This document shows positions 17,729 through 26,518 of a stretch of 64,000 nt of DNA, one piece after another. The stretch is from Allobranchiibius sp. CTAmp26 (GTDB lineage: Bacteria > Actinomycetota > Actinomycetes > Actinomycetales > Dermatophilaceae). The notes beneath the pieces were generated by a model, which saw only the letters and a list, made by a program, of their open reading frames with translations, searched no databases and was not told the DNA's origin. The translations under genes were made by a program, and so were the position numbers. The stretch lies in the NCBI RefSeq assembly GCF_017565405.1, contig NZ_JAGEKR010000019.1:24003-88002 (forward strand). Direction: 5' to 3'. The first letter of the stretch is position 1, and each line of letters begins with the position of its first letter.

Positions 17729-17781
17729 TTGACGTGACCTACGTCACCGCATAGTGTTCGATTTCCGGGAACGACTTCCCG
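17729..17781 (+). promoter_or_regulatory. glcD promoter with overlapping operator-like palindrome
   Basis: TTGACG (17729-17734) is separated by 17 nt from TAGTGT (17752-17757), a reasonable housekeeping promoter. Downstream of the -10, CGGGAA-CGAC-TTCCCG (17766-17781) is a perfect dyad with the GGGAA half-site also found before the IclR gene. A second small dyad, GGTGCG...CGCACC (17703-17725), lies upstream of the -35. The palindrome over the start site would suit repression by IclR. Confidence 0.5.
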
Positions 17782-17810
17782 TACAGCGGAAACATCCGAG
17801 GAGTCGCTCG

Positions 17811-19298
17811 ATGAGTGTCACCACCCTGACGCAGCGGTCCCAGCAGATCGCCAGCACCCTGCGGTCGCAATTCGTGACCGCCATCGGGGAGTCGGGAGTG
17901 ATCACCGATCCTGGTGAACTACGGACCTACGAGTGCGACGGCCTCACCGGCTACCGCACCACTCCTGCCATGGTCCTCCTGCCGCGCTCCACCCAGCAGG
18001 TCGCCGCGGCCGTGAAGCTGTGCGCAGAGCATGGTGTGCCGTTCGTCGCTCGCGGAGCCGGGACAGGGCTGTCCGGAGGAGCGCTCCCGGTGAGCGACGG
18101 CATCGTGATCGGCCTGTCCCGGATGCGCGAGGTCATCGGTATCGACCCGGACAACGCGCGGATGACGGTGCAGCCCGGCGTCACCAACGCCGGCATCTCG
18201 GTGCTTGCCTCCCCGCACGGTCTCTACTTCGCTCCCGACCCGTCGAGTCAGATCGTCTGCACCGTCGGAGGGAATGTCGCCGAGAACAGCGGCGGCGCGC
18301 ACTGTCTCAAGTACGGCTTCACCTCCAATCACGTGCTGGGGGTGACGTTCGTGACCCCCGACGGCAGCATCGTGCACCTCGGCGGCGACAACAGGGACTC
18401 CATCGGGCCCGATCTCCTCGGGGTGATCGTCGGCTCGGAGGGCACGATGGGCATCGTCACCGAGGTCACGGTCCGGTTGCTGCATCGTCCCGAGTCGGTG
18501 CGCACCCTGGTCGCCGACTTCGCCTCGGTCGAGGAGGCCGGTCACGCCGTCGGCGACCTGGTCGCCGCCGGTGTCATCCCGGCCGCTGTGGAGATGTTGG
18601 ACAATCTCGCGATAGAGGCCTGCGAGGAAGCCACCGGTGCCGGTTTCTCCCGTGACGCCGCCGCGGCCCTCATCGTCGAGGTGGACGGGTTCGACACCGA
18701 GTGCGAAGCCGACTTCGACACGGCCCGGCGGGTGTGTGAGTCCAACGGCTCGACGCAGATCCGGATACCCACCAGCGACAGCGAACGGGCGCTGATCTGG
18801 AAGGGACGCAAAGCGGCGTTCGCGGCGATGGGCCGGATCAGCCCGGACTACTTCGTCCAGGACGGGGTGATCCCGCGCAGCAAACTGGGCCCGGTCCTGA
18901 CCCAGATGGACGAGATGGCCCGCGAGGCCGGACTACGGGTGGCCAACGTCTTCCACGCCGGCGACGGCAACCTGCACCCGTTGGTGTTGTACGACGCCCG
19001 CCACGAGGGGGAGGCCGACAAGGCGGAGCACCTCGCGACCGCGATCGTCGAACTGTGTGTACGCACCGGCGGCTCGATCAGTGGCGAGCACGGAATCGGC
19101 GCCGACAAGGCCTGCTCGATGATGAAGATGTTCACCCCGGACGACCTTGCCGTCATGAAACGAGTGCGCGATGCATTTGACCCCGACGGCATCTGCAATC
19201 CCGGAAAGATCTTCCCGACTCCTCGGCTGTGCGGGGAACTGCCCGGGCCCTACCGCCCGCATCCGTTGGAGACCGCCGGCGTCATCGGACGCGGGTGA
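17811..19298 (+). CDS. glcD: Glycolate oxidase subunit GlcD (FAD-linked oxidase)
   Basis: This 495-residue FAD enzyme oxidises glycolate to glyoxylate, or possibly D-lactate to pyruvate, passing electrons to the Fe-S subunit GlcF. The FAD-binding PCMH domain shows VARGAGTGLSGGALP and NVAENSGGAHCLKYGFTSNH. The C-terminal oxidase domain carries GDGNLHPLVLYD and GGSISGEHGIGADK. The ATG at 17811 follows GAGGAG, and it is the first gene of the operon glcD-glcE-glcF-permease with gaps of 6, 51 and 60 nt. D-lactate dehydrogenase is the main alternative name. Confidence 0.88.
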   Translation: MSVTTLTQRSQQIASTLRSQFVTAIGESGVITDPGELRTYECDGLTGYRTTPAMVLLPRSTQQVAAAVKLCAEHGVPFVARGAGTGLSGGALPVSDGIVIGLSRMREVIGIDPDNARMTVQPGVTNAGISVLASPHGLYFAPDPSSQIVCTVGGNVAENSGGAHCLKYGFTSNHVLGVTFVTPDGSIVHLGGDNRDSIGPDLLGVIVGSEGTMGIVTEVTVRLLHRPESVRTLVADFASVEEAGHAVGDLVAAGVIPAAVEMLDNLAIEACEEATGAGFSRDAAAALIVEVDGFDTECEADFDTARRVCESNGSTQIRIPTSDSERALIWKGRKAAFAAMGRISPDYFVQDGVIPRSKLGPVLTQMDEMAREAGLRVANVFHAGDGNLHPLVLYDARHEGEADKAEHLATAIVELCVRTGGSISGEHGIGADKACSMMKMFTPDDLAVMKRVRDAFDPDGICNPGKIFPTPRLCGELPGPYRPHPLETAGVIGRG

Positions 19299-19304
19299 CC
19301 GTCG

Positions 19305-20504
19305 GTGAGTGACACCACTCAGAGAGTTGCGCCCAGCGATCTGGAAGAGGCCAGCAGAGTCCTGCGCGACAGTGCATCCGACGGGCGCACCTTGCTGTTC
19401 GGCGGCGGTGGCACCAAGGCGCAGTGGGGTGGGATCGCAGACCCGACCGACGTCCAGATCAGCACCGAGAGGTTGCACGCCCTCATCAGCCACCACCCTG
19501 GGGAGATGACGGCCGCGGTCGGCGCCGGGATGCCTCTGCAGACCCTGCAGACCCAGCTCGCGGAACAAGGCCAGTGGCTCGCCCTCGACCCGGCCACCGA
19601 ACGACACAGCGCGACCATCGGCGGGCTGCTCGCGACCGGCGATGCCGGCCCCCGTCGACTGCGGTTCGGGACGATGCGCGACCTCGCCATCGGCGCGACT
19701 CTGCTGCTGGCCGACGGGACCACCGTGCACAGCGGAAGTCATGTCATCAAGAACGTCGCCGGATACGACCTCACCAAGTTGTTCTACGGCTCCCTCGGGA
19801 GCCTCGGACTCATCGGCGAAGTCATCCTGCGGCTCCATCCCCTGCCGGCGTCGAGCGCGACGGTGGTGGCCGGCGCCACCGCACCTCAGGCCACCGTCGC
19901 CGCACTTGAGCTGAGCCGATCCGGCGTGGAGCCCACAGCTGTGGAATGGCTCGATCCTGCCGGTCCCGACGACGACCCGACGCTGCTCGTCCGGCTCGAC
20001 GGCAGAGCCCACGGCACGGCCGCAGGGTCGGCCCGGGTCGCGAAACTCCTGACCGACCAAGGCCTGTCACCCCACCTCCTCGACCAGGACGAAGCCGACC
20101 GTCGATGGGCCGCAGTGGCGGAGGCGGCCACCGGCGGACCGGACGACAGCGTCGTACGGGGTGGGGCGTTGCCCGACAGGTCAGCGCAACTCGTCGAGTC
20201 GCTGCACACCCTCGCCGACGAGCACGGAGTGTCCGCGGCAGTCGCGAGCAGCATCGGGCTCGGGCTGCACACCGCGGTCCTGCGCGGCCCCGCGAAGGCA
20301 CAGGCGGACGTCGCACGGCAATGGCGCCACAGCGTCGAAGCCGTCGGCGGCAGCTGCTCGCTGCGATCTCGCCCCGCGGCGGTCGCCGACCAACTCGCCC
20401 CGTTCGGCACGCCACCATCCACCGCGGCGCTGCTGCGCGCTGTCAAGCTCCAGCTGGACCCGTTCGAACGATGCGCACCGGGGCGGTTCCGCGGCTGGTA
20501 CTGA
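19305..20504 (+). CDS. glcE: Glycolate oxidase subunit GlcE
   Basis: This 399-residue protein is a second, shorter FAD-binding PCMH protein lacking a full oxidase C-terminal domain. It shows LLFGGGGTKAQWGG, GNLLATGDAGPRRLRFG-like segments (IGGLLATGDAGPRRLRFGTM) and GGLIGEV-like strands, closest to GlcE of E. coli, which forms a complex with GlcD and GlcF. The start is GTG 19305, 6 nt after the glcD stop. The C-terminal half is more variable than the family, with a long Arg/Ala-rich stretch. It should be membrane-associated through GlcF. Confidence 0.83.
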   Translation: MSDTTQRVAPSDLEEASRVLRDSASDGRTLLFGGGGTKAQWGGIADPTDVQISTERLHALISHHPGEMTAAVGAGMPLQTLQTQLAEQGQWLALDPATERHSATIGGLLATGDAGPRRLRFGTMRDLAIGATLLLADGTTVHSGSHVIKNVAGYDLTKLFYGSLGSLGLIGEVILRLHPLPASSATVVAGATAPQATVAALELSRSGVEPTAVEWLDPAGPDDDPTLLVRLDGRAHGTAAGSARVAKLLTDQGLSPHLLDQDEADRRWAAVAEAATGGPDDSVVRGGALPDRSAQLVESLHTLADEHGVSAAVASSIGLGLHTAVLRGPAKAQADVARQWRHSVEAVGGSCSLRSRPAAVADQLAPFGTPPSTAALLRAVKLQLDPFERCAPGRFRGWY

Positions 20505-20555
20505 ACCCTCGATCTTCGCCCGACACCACCCCGACCGGCCCGAACGGACCTTGGC

Positions 20556-21938
20556 ATGAGCGATCAGACGACGTCGTCGCACGACACCACCCCCGCACCT
20601 GCGAACCAGCTGCCCGACACCGCTCTCCAGGTGCAGGACCACGGGGACACGGGAGTCTTCGACGCCTTCCATCCACCCACCGACGAGATGATCTCGGACT
20701 GCGTGCACTGCGGGTTCTGCCTGCCCGCCTGTCCGACGTACACCTTGTGGGGGGAGGAGATGGACTCTCCGCGCGGTCGCATCTACCTGATGAAGGCCGG
20801 CCGTGAGGGCACGGTCGAGATGGACGAGACCTTCACCAGCCACTTCGACGCCTGCCTGGGCTGTATGGCGTGCGTCAGCGCATGCCCCAGCGGCGTGCAG
20901 TACGACCAGCTGCTGGAGGCGGTGCGGCCCCAGATCGAGCGCAACTACACCCGCGACCGGGGCGACCGGATGTTCCGGGCCGCGATCTTCTCCCTCTTCC
21001 CCTACCCGAACCGGCTGCGGGCCGCAGCGGTGTTCGGCACGCTGTATCAACGCTCCCTCCGCAAACCACTGCACAGGTCGGGGCTCCTGGACAAGTTGCC
21101 CGGGCGGCTGCGGGCCCTCGAGGCGCTGTTACCGCCGATGGCTCTGCGGGACATCCGGACCCGCCTCGATGAGCACACTCCGGCGGTCGGTCCGACCCGG
21201 CACCGCGTAGCGATGCTCACCGGGTGCGCGCAGCAGGTGTTCTTCTCAGAGGTCAACGCCGCCACGGCGCGCGTGCTGGCAGCAGAGGGCTGCGACGTCG
21301 TCGCGCCGGCGGACCAGAAGTGCTGCGGTGCCCTGTCGGTCCACGCGGGCCGCGAGCCCGAGGCGCTCGACCGTGCCCGTGCCCTGATCGACCGGTTCCT
21401 CACACTCGAGATCGACAGCATCGTGGTCAACGTCGCCGGTTGCGGCTCGACCATGAAGGACTACGGCACGCTGTTGCGCGACGACCCGCAGTACGCCGAC
21501 AAGGCCGCGCGGTTCTCCGCCAAGGTGCGAGACGTCAACGAACTGCTGGACGAGCTGGGCCCGGTCGCGCCGCGTCATCCGATCCCGGGCCGTGTCGCCT
21601 ACCACGACGCGTGCCACCTCTCACACGCCCAACAGATCCGGTCGCAACCGCGCGCCGTGCTGGGCAAGATCCCGCAACTGGAGGTCGTCGACATTCCCGA
21701 GACGGACCTGTGCTGCGGATCCGCGGGGATCTACAACCTCGTCGAACCCGAGCCGGCCGAGGAGTTGGGTCGCCGCAAGGTGGCGAACATCGTCAGTGTC
21801 GAGCCGGACATGATCGCCACCGCCAATCCCGGGTGTCTGCTGCAGATCCGGCGGTATCTCGACCCCGAGGTCAAGCTCTACCACCCGGTGCAGCTCGTGG
21901 ACTTCTCCATTCGCGGAATCAACCCCCTCGTGCCCTAG
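20556..21938 (+). CDS. glcF: Glycolate oxidase iron-sulfur subunit GlcF
   Basis: This 460-residue protein has two [4Fe-4S] motifs: CVHCGFCLPACPTYTL and CLGCMACVSACPSGVQY. The C-terminal part contains two CCG-type cysteine-rich domains (the segments around LTGCAQQVFFSE/KCCGALSVHAG and CHLSHAQ/LCCGSAGIYNL). It relays electrons from GlcD to quinone or another carrier. The gene is downstream of glcE and upstream of the permease. About 50 N-terminal residues before the first motif are polar and unlike the core; they are rich in Thr/Asp (DQTTSSHDTTPAPANQ). Confidence 0.9.
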   Translation: MSDQTTSSHDTTPAPANQLPDTALQVQDHGDTGVFDAFHPPTDEMISDCVHCGFCLPACPTYTLWGEEMDSPRGRIYLMKAGREGTVEMDETFTSHFDACLGCMACVSACPSGVQYDQLLEAVRPQIERNYTRDRGDRMFRAAIFSLFPYPNRLRAAAVFGTLYQRSLRKPLHRSGLLDKLPGRLRALEALLPPMALRDIRTRLDEHTPAVGPTRHRVAMLTGCAQQVFFSEVNAATARVLAAEGCDVVAPADQKCCGALSVHAGREPEALDRARALIDRFLTLEIDSIVVNVAGCGSTMKDYGTLLRDDPQYADKAARFSAKVRDVNELLDELGPVAPRHPIPGRVAYHDACHLSHAQQIRSQPRAVLGKIPQLEVVDIPETDLCCGSAGIYNLVEPEPAEELGRRKVANIVSVEPDMIATANPGCLLQIRRYLDPEVKLYHPVQLVDFSIRGINPLVP

Positions 21939-21998
21939 ACCACCGACCGGTACGCCGCTGCTCTTCTCACCTGGTTTCTCGCACCCGGAGGTGTCGCC

Positions 21999-23756
21999 TT
22001 GTACGACCAGATCTTCGATCCCGTCAACCATTCCCTCGGCCTGTCAGCGATCTTCGCGGCGCTGCCGCTGCTCACCGTGTTCGTCCTCCTCGCGGTGTTC
22101 AAGCTCGCCGCCCAGTGGGCCGCCCTCATAGCTCTGGCCGTGTCCATCGTCGTTGCCATCGCCGTGTACTCCATGCCGGTCGGCCAGACCTTCTCGGCTG
22201 CCGGGGAGGGGGCCGCGTTCGGCCTCTTCCCGATCATGTGGATCGTGGTCAACGCGATCTGGGTCTACACGATGTCGGTGACGGGTGGGCATTTCGATGT
22301 GCTGCGGCGTTCCTTCGCCTCCGTGTCCCCGGATCAGCGGATCCAGGCCATCCTCATCGCGTTCTGCTTCGGTGCCCTCCTGGAGGCGCTGGCCGGTTTC
22401 GGTACGCCGGTCGCCATCACGTCGGTGATGTTGCTGGCGCTCGGCTTCTCCAAGATCAAGGCAGCAACGGTGGCCCTGGTCGCCAACACCGCTCCGGTCG
22501 CCTTCGGTGCCATCGCTGTCCCGATCACCACTCTCGCGAAGATCAGCAACCTGCCCGAGCAGGACCTGGCCTCCGTCGTCGGGCGCCAGACCCCCGTTCT
22601 GGCGATCTTCGTCCCCCTGGCCCTGGTCTTCATGGTGGACGGCAAGCGTGGACTCAAACAGACCTGGCCGGTCGCTCTCCTCGGCGGTGCCGTCTTCGGA
22701 GTGCTGCAGTTCCTCTGCTCCAACTACATCTCCATCCCCCTCACCGACATCGTCGCGGCGCTCGGTTCAGCGTTGGCAGTCGTGCTGTTCGTGCGCGTGT
22801 GGCACCCGAGGGAGGTTCTCAATGTGGACAGCCTGAGCGAGGACGACGTGCAGACCCACCTCGCGGCCGCCACGGCATCCGCGCACGCGGTGGAGCTAGG
22901 CGGCAGCCGGGGTTCTTCGTCCACGGGCGCCGGGGCGCGCCGGACCGCCTCCTCGACGGGTGGCGCGGCCAATGGATCGGGCTCGACGGGTGCGTCCGCT
23001 GAGAGGGCGCCCGATTCCCGCGGCGACATCGTCAGGGCCTACGCGCCGTACCTGATCATCATCGTGGTCTTCTCCCTCGCCCAGGTCGGGTTCGTCATGA
23101 AGCTGCTGGCCAAGGGCGCCACCAAGTTCGCCTGGCCTGGTCTGCACATCCAGACACCAGCCGGGAAGACCCCGTCCGCCGTCACGTTCGCGTTCGGCTG
23201 GCTTCCCGCCGCCGGCACGCTGCTGTTGATCTCCGGGGTCATCACCATGATCGTGCTCGGGGTGAAGCCCGCGACGGCTGCGCGCGACTATCTCAAGACC
23301 CTGGATCAGCTCAAGTGGGCCATTCTGACCGTCGCCGGGGTGCTCGCCCTCGCCTATGTGATGAACCTGTCCGGGCAGACCATCACGATCGGCCGGTGGA
23401 TGGCCGGGGCCGGCGGGGTGTTCGCCTTCCTGGCGCCCATCCTCGGGTGGCTCGGAGTCGCCGTCACCGGGTCCGACACGTCGTCCAATGCGCTGTTCGG
23501 CACTCTGCAGGTCTCCGCCGCGCAACAGGCGCACCTGTCTCCCGTCCTGATGACGGCTGCGAACAGTTCCGGAGGTGTCCTCGGCAAGATGGTCTCCCCG
23601 CAGAACCTGGCCATCGCCGCCGCTTCCGTGGGCCTGGCCGGACAAGAGGGGGTCATTCTGCGCAAGATCCTCGGGTGGACGGTCGGGTTCCTGCTCTTCA
23701 TGTGCCTTCTCGTGTATCTGCAGTCCACCAGCGTGCTGTCGTGGATGCTCCCTTGA
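21999..23756 (+). CDS. L-lactate/glycolate permease, LctP family
   Basis: This 585-residue protein has about 13-14 hydrophobic helices and matches LctP (TC 2.A.14), including FGALLEALAGFGTPVAITS and GWLGVAVTGSDTSSNALFG, the family's conserved motifs. It should import glycolate or lactate for the upstream glcDEF enzymes. The TTG start at 21999 follows GGAGGTG. An unusual hydrophilic Gly/Ser/Ala-rich insert lies at about residues 295-345 (GGSRGSSSTGAGARR and GAANGSGSTGASAE), probably in a cytoplasmic loop. Closest named genes are lldP and glcA; I cannot choose. Confidence 0.85.
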   Translation: MYDQIFDPVNHSLGLSAIFAALPLLTVFVLLAVFKLAAQWAALIALAVSIVVAIAVYSMPVGQTFSAAGEGAAFGLFPIMWIVVNAIWVYTMSVTGGHFDVLRRSFASVSPDQRIQAILIAFCFGALLEALAGFGTPVAITSVMLLALGFSKIKAATVALVANTAPVAFGAIAVPITTLAKISNLPEQDLASVVGRQTPVLAIFVPLALVFMVDGKRGLKQTWPVALLGGAVFGVLQFLCSNYISIPLTDIVAALGSALAVVLFVRVWHPREVLNVDSLSEDDVQTHLAAATASAHAVELGGSRGSSSTGAGARRTASSTGGAANGSGSTGASAERAPDSRGDIVRAYAPYLIIIVVFSLAQVGFVMKLLAKGATKFAWPGLHIQTPAGKTPSAVTFAFGWLPAAGTLLLISGVITMIVLGVKPATAARDYLKTLDQLKWAILTVAGVLALAYVMNLSGQTITIGRWMAGAGGVFAFLAPILGWLGVAVTGSDTSSNALFGTLQVSAAQQAHLSPVLMTAANSSGGVLGKMVSPQNLAIAAASVGLAGQEGVILRKILGWTVGFLLFMCLLVYLQSTSVLSWMLP

Positions 23757-23884
23757 TCTGAGGCCTGCACCGCCCAGCCCGGCCCGAGGCGCTCACCCTG
23801 ATCGAGGGTCATCGGCTGTTCGGGTCTCGATGTCGGGTACGGCGACGAGGTCGAGGCGGCCGGCGTACGTCATTCTCGCGCAGC

Positions 23885-24346
23885 TCAGGGTTCGCGTGGA
23901 ACGGACCAGATCCCGTCCGCCGATCCCTGCTCGAGGCGTTCTCGATATGTCTGGATCTTGCCGTTGATCATCTCTAGGTCCATCGACAACTGGGCTTGTT
24001 GAGCCAGCACGCGCTCGCGCTGCGCTTCGAGCAGATGCAGTCGATCGGCCTCGTTGCCCGGCCCGGCGCGTACGAGGTCCACGTAGCGCCGGATGAGGTC
24101 CGTGGACATACCGAGGCTTCTCAGCTTCGTACACGTGTGGATCCACTCAAGTTCGGCCTTGCGATACCGCCGCGTCCCCCCGCTGGTACGCGCCGGCGTG
24201 GTGGGCATCATTCCGGAGCGCTCGTAGTAACGCAGAGTGTGCACGCTGACGCCGCTGAGGCGGGCAGCCTCGGCGATGGACACCCCGTCGCCCGGCCCAG
24301 CAGTGGGGGCATCAAGGTCCTGCCCGGATTGACGATCCACGTTCAT
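23885..24346 (-). CDS. MerR-family transcriptional regulator
   Basis: This 153-residue regulator has the MerR helix-turn-helix and wing (GVSIAEAARLSGVSVHTLRY, YERSGMMPTTPARTSGGTRRY) then a coiled-coil dimerisation helix (LLEAQRERVLAQQAQLSMDL). No metal-binding Cys cluster is visible at its C-terminus, so it probably senses something other than metal, perhaps an organic or redox signal. It is divergent from the quinone-oxidoreductase-like gene, and a classic MerR promoter with a 19-bp spacer lies between them. It likely activates that gene. Confidence 0.85.
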   Translation of the reverse strand: MNVDRQSGQDLDAPTAGPGDGVSIAEAARLSGVSVHTLRYYERSGMMPTTPARTSGGTRRYRKAELEWIHTCTKLRSLGMSTDLIRRYVDLVRAGPGNEADRLHLLEAQRERVLAQQAQLSMDLEMINGKIQTYRERLEQGSADGIWSVPREP

Positions 24347-24406
24347 CCCGTCCGCGTGTCGACGTGTGGTCGGGCACCGTCTCCCGCTCCTGAGTGCCGC
24401 CCGGTC

Positions 24407-24437
24407 TTGACTTAGAGCGCACTCTAGATTCTAGCGT
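24407..24437 (+). promoter_or_regulatory. MerR-type promoter with 19-bp spacer and palindrome
   Basis: TTGACT (24407-24412) and TAGCGT (24432-24437) are separated by 19 nt, longer than the usual 17. In the spacer TAGAGCGCACTCTA (24413-24426) is a dyad with one mismatched pair. This is the hallmark of MerR-activated promoters, where the regulator untwists the DNA. It points to the oxidoreductase gene at 24528. Confidence 0.7.
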
Positions 24438-24527
24438 GATGGGTACGCGGTGAGACCCGGTTCCGGTGCTCTCTCGTCGCAGGCCACCGACAGCGTGTGG
24501 TCAAGCCGTCATGGAAGAGGAACAGCT

Positions 24528-25475
24528 GTGAGTTCAATACGCGCGATCGTCGTCGACCCCAACCTCCCGGAGGGGCTCGGCATTGGCGAGGTGGACCGGC
24601 CCGAACCCGGCCCGAAGCAAGCTCTGATTCAGGTCGAAGCGACCTCGCTGAACCGCGGGGACCTGCTCGCCGCGCGAGTTGCCGAGGCTGGTTGGCGACC
24701 CGGGCACGACATTGCGGGAACGGTGATCGCCGAGGCCGCAGACGGCACCGGACCCACAACGGGCAGCCGGGTCGTCGGGCTGCTCGACTCCGGAGCATGG
24801 GCCGAGCAGGTGGCTGCCGCCACCGACCGACTGGCCGAGTTGCCCGACGCCGTGTCCTTCGCGCAGGCGTCGACGTTGCCAACTGCCGGGCTCACCGCCC
24901 ACCGCGCGGTGGAGAAGGGTGGATCGCTCCTGGGCAAGCGGGTGCTGATCACCGGTTCGACCGGCGGTGTCGGCCTGTTCGCCCATCAACTCGCCACAAG
25001 CAGCGGCGCATTCGTCGTCGGAACCTCCCGGCAGCCGCGTCACGAGGCAGCGGTCCGGGATCTTGGCGCTGATGAGGTCGTCGTAGGTGAGGACCTCACC
25101 GCCGCACGTACCTTCGGCCCCTACGACCTCGTCGTGGAGTCGCTGGGCGGCGCCGCACTCGCGCAAGCCATGGGGATGCTGGTGCCCGGCGGCATGTGCG
25201 TCTCCTTCGGCTGGTCGGCGTCTGCGCACGTTGAGCTCGACCTGCGAGAATTCCTCGCTGTCGGCGGCGGCACTCTCTACGGCCTGCGGATGTACAACGA
25301 ACTGCTGATTCGCCCCGCCAGCAAGGACCTGCAGCTACTCGCCGAGATGGTCGCTGACCAGCGGCTACACATCCCAATCGAAGCTGAAGGCGGCTGGAAC
25401 AACATCGGCGACATCGCGCATGGGCTGATGAACCGGAGCTTCACGGGCAAGGCGGTGCTGCACCTGCTCCGCTGA
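24528..25475 (+). CDS. Zinc-binding-dehydrogenase-family quinone oxidoreductase
   Basis: This 315-residue protein belongs to the medium-chain dehydrogenase group. The N-terminal GroES-like domain has SLNRGDLLAA and HDIAGTVIAEAADG. The Rossmann domain has the nucleotide motif ITGSTGGVGLFAHQLA. The usual zinc Cys/His ligands are missing, so it resembles zinc-independent NADPH:quinone reductases. The GTG at 24528 has AGAGG upstream. It likely reduces quinones or reactive carbonyls, in line with MerR control. The physiological substrate is unknown. Confidence 0.82.
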   Translation: MSSIRAIVVDPNLPEGLGIGEVDRPEPGPKQALIQVEATSLNRGDLLAARVAEAGWRPGHDIAGTVIAEAADGTGPTTGSRVVGLLDSGAWAEQVAAATDRLAELPDAVSFAQASTLPTAGLTAHRAVEKGGSLLGKRVLITGSTGGVGLFAHQLATSSGAFVVGTSRQPRHEAAVRDLGADEVVVGEDLTAARTFGPYDLVVESLGGAALAQAMGMLVPGGMCVSFGWSASAHVELDLREFLAVGGGTLYGLRMYNELLIRPASKDLQLLAEMVADQRLHIPIEAEGGWNNIGDIAHGLMNRSFTGKAVLHLLR

Positions 25476-25575
25476 CCGACCGCCCCGCAGCCGAGAACGC
25501 ACCGACCGAAGCATCAGTCACCGGTGCCGGGTGACCGATCAGCAAACGGCATCGGTCCTACGCGCAGTTCGTCAG

Positions 25576-25986
25576 TCAGTTGGCATTGCGGAACAGGTAG
25601 AAACCGGTGACCACGCCACGGGTCACCATGCCCTGACCGGTTCCCAGCACTCGGTTGGTCGTGGTCGCACCAGTCTCGATGAAGGCGTGGCTGACGTGTT
25701 CCAACCGCCAACCGATCTCCTCGATCTGACCGAGCACGTCCGGAGCGCTGCCATTACGGTGCACTTTGTTGTCAGAGGACCCGAACGCGCTGGCCGCACC
25801 TTTCAATTGAGCCGCATCGAGTTGCACCTCGAAGAAACGATCACCGCGTTCCTTGGCCGCGACAGCCTGACCCACCGGCGTACGCAGGTATGCCTGCTGA
25901 GCCTGCTGTTCTTCTCTCTGTTGGGCCTGCAGTTTCTTCTGCTCGACTTCAGCCTGCTTGTCTTCGTCGCTCTTGCCCCAGGGCAT
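25576..25986 (-). CDS. Conserved hypothetical protein
   Basis: This 136-residue protein starts with a charged coiled-coil-like stretch (residues 1-38: Lys/Glu/Gln rich, KQAEVEQKKLQAQQREEQQ). A soluble part follows with a conserved-looking core, RFFEVQLDAAQLKGAASAFG and IEEIGWRLEHVSHAFIETG. I recall similar proteins in other actinobacteria but know no function. The ATG at 25986 was chosen because the coiled coil starts there. No neighbour suggests a pathway. Confidence 0.6.
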   Translation of the reverse strand: MPWGKSDEDKQAEVEQKKLQAQQREEQQAQQAYLRTPVGQAVAAKERGDRFFEVQLDAAQLKGAASAFGSSDNKVHRNGSAPDVLGQIEEIGWRLEHVSHAFIETGATTTNRVLGTGQGMVTRGVVTGFYLFRNAN

Positions 25987-26135
25987 GGAATTGCTCCTCG
26001 TCCGTGTGCTGTCGAGTAAGCATCATGCCTGCGCGTTTCTGGCGCAGGGGCCAATGCGTGCTTCTGTCGGCCGCCCGATCAGGCTCGCCCTCACCAGGTG
26101 ATCCCGGTCGGGACCGTCGCTCGCGGCAAAACGCA

Positions 26136-26432
26136 TTAGAGCCGCTCCTTGGGAATTGCCCGTCGCCACCCCAGTCGAAAACCGATCCCGGCCGCCAAAA
26201 CCATCAGTCCGAGGGCCGCAACAGCAGTACCGACGATCTGCCATCGGGTGATGATGAACGCCGACCCGCCCCACGGTGAATCGATCCCACCCAGATGCCC
26301 GCCGGAGCCGTCGTTCAGCGGCGTGTAGGCGAACCACCCGACATCACTCGTGCGGGCTTGAGACAACAGCGCGATCGCAACGCCACCGCCCATCAGCACG
26401 AGACCAAGGACCCACCACACACGACGAATCAT
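26136..26432 (-). CDS. Small predicted membrane protein
   Basis: This 98-residue protein has two hydrophobic helices: VWWVLGLVLMGGGVAIALL at residues 4-22 and GTAVAALGLMVLAAGIGF near 70-87. Between them is a short extracytoplasmic loop (LNDGSGGHLGGIDSPWGG). The tail is basic (RRAIPKERL). I chose ATG 26432, which places the first helix at the N-terminus. The family is not recognised. It lies upstream of and divergent from the frameshifted DinB gene. Confidence 0.5.
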   Translation of the reverse strand: MIRRVWWVLGLVLMGGGVAIALLSQARTSDVGWFAYTPLNDGSGGHLGGIDSPWGGSAFIITRWQIVGTAVAALGLMVLAAGIGFRLGWRRAIPKERL

Positions 26433-26518
26433 GAGGCGAAGTATCGAGCAGCCGGCCCGAATGCGCAGCTGTCGCAGGAAACGGACTGCCTGAAGCGCTC
26501 GTGGCAGGGTGCTGTCCC

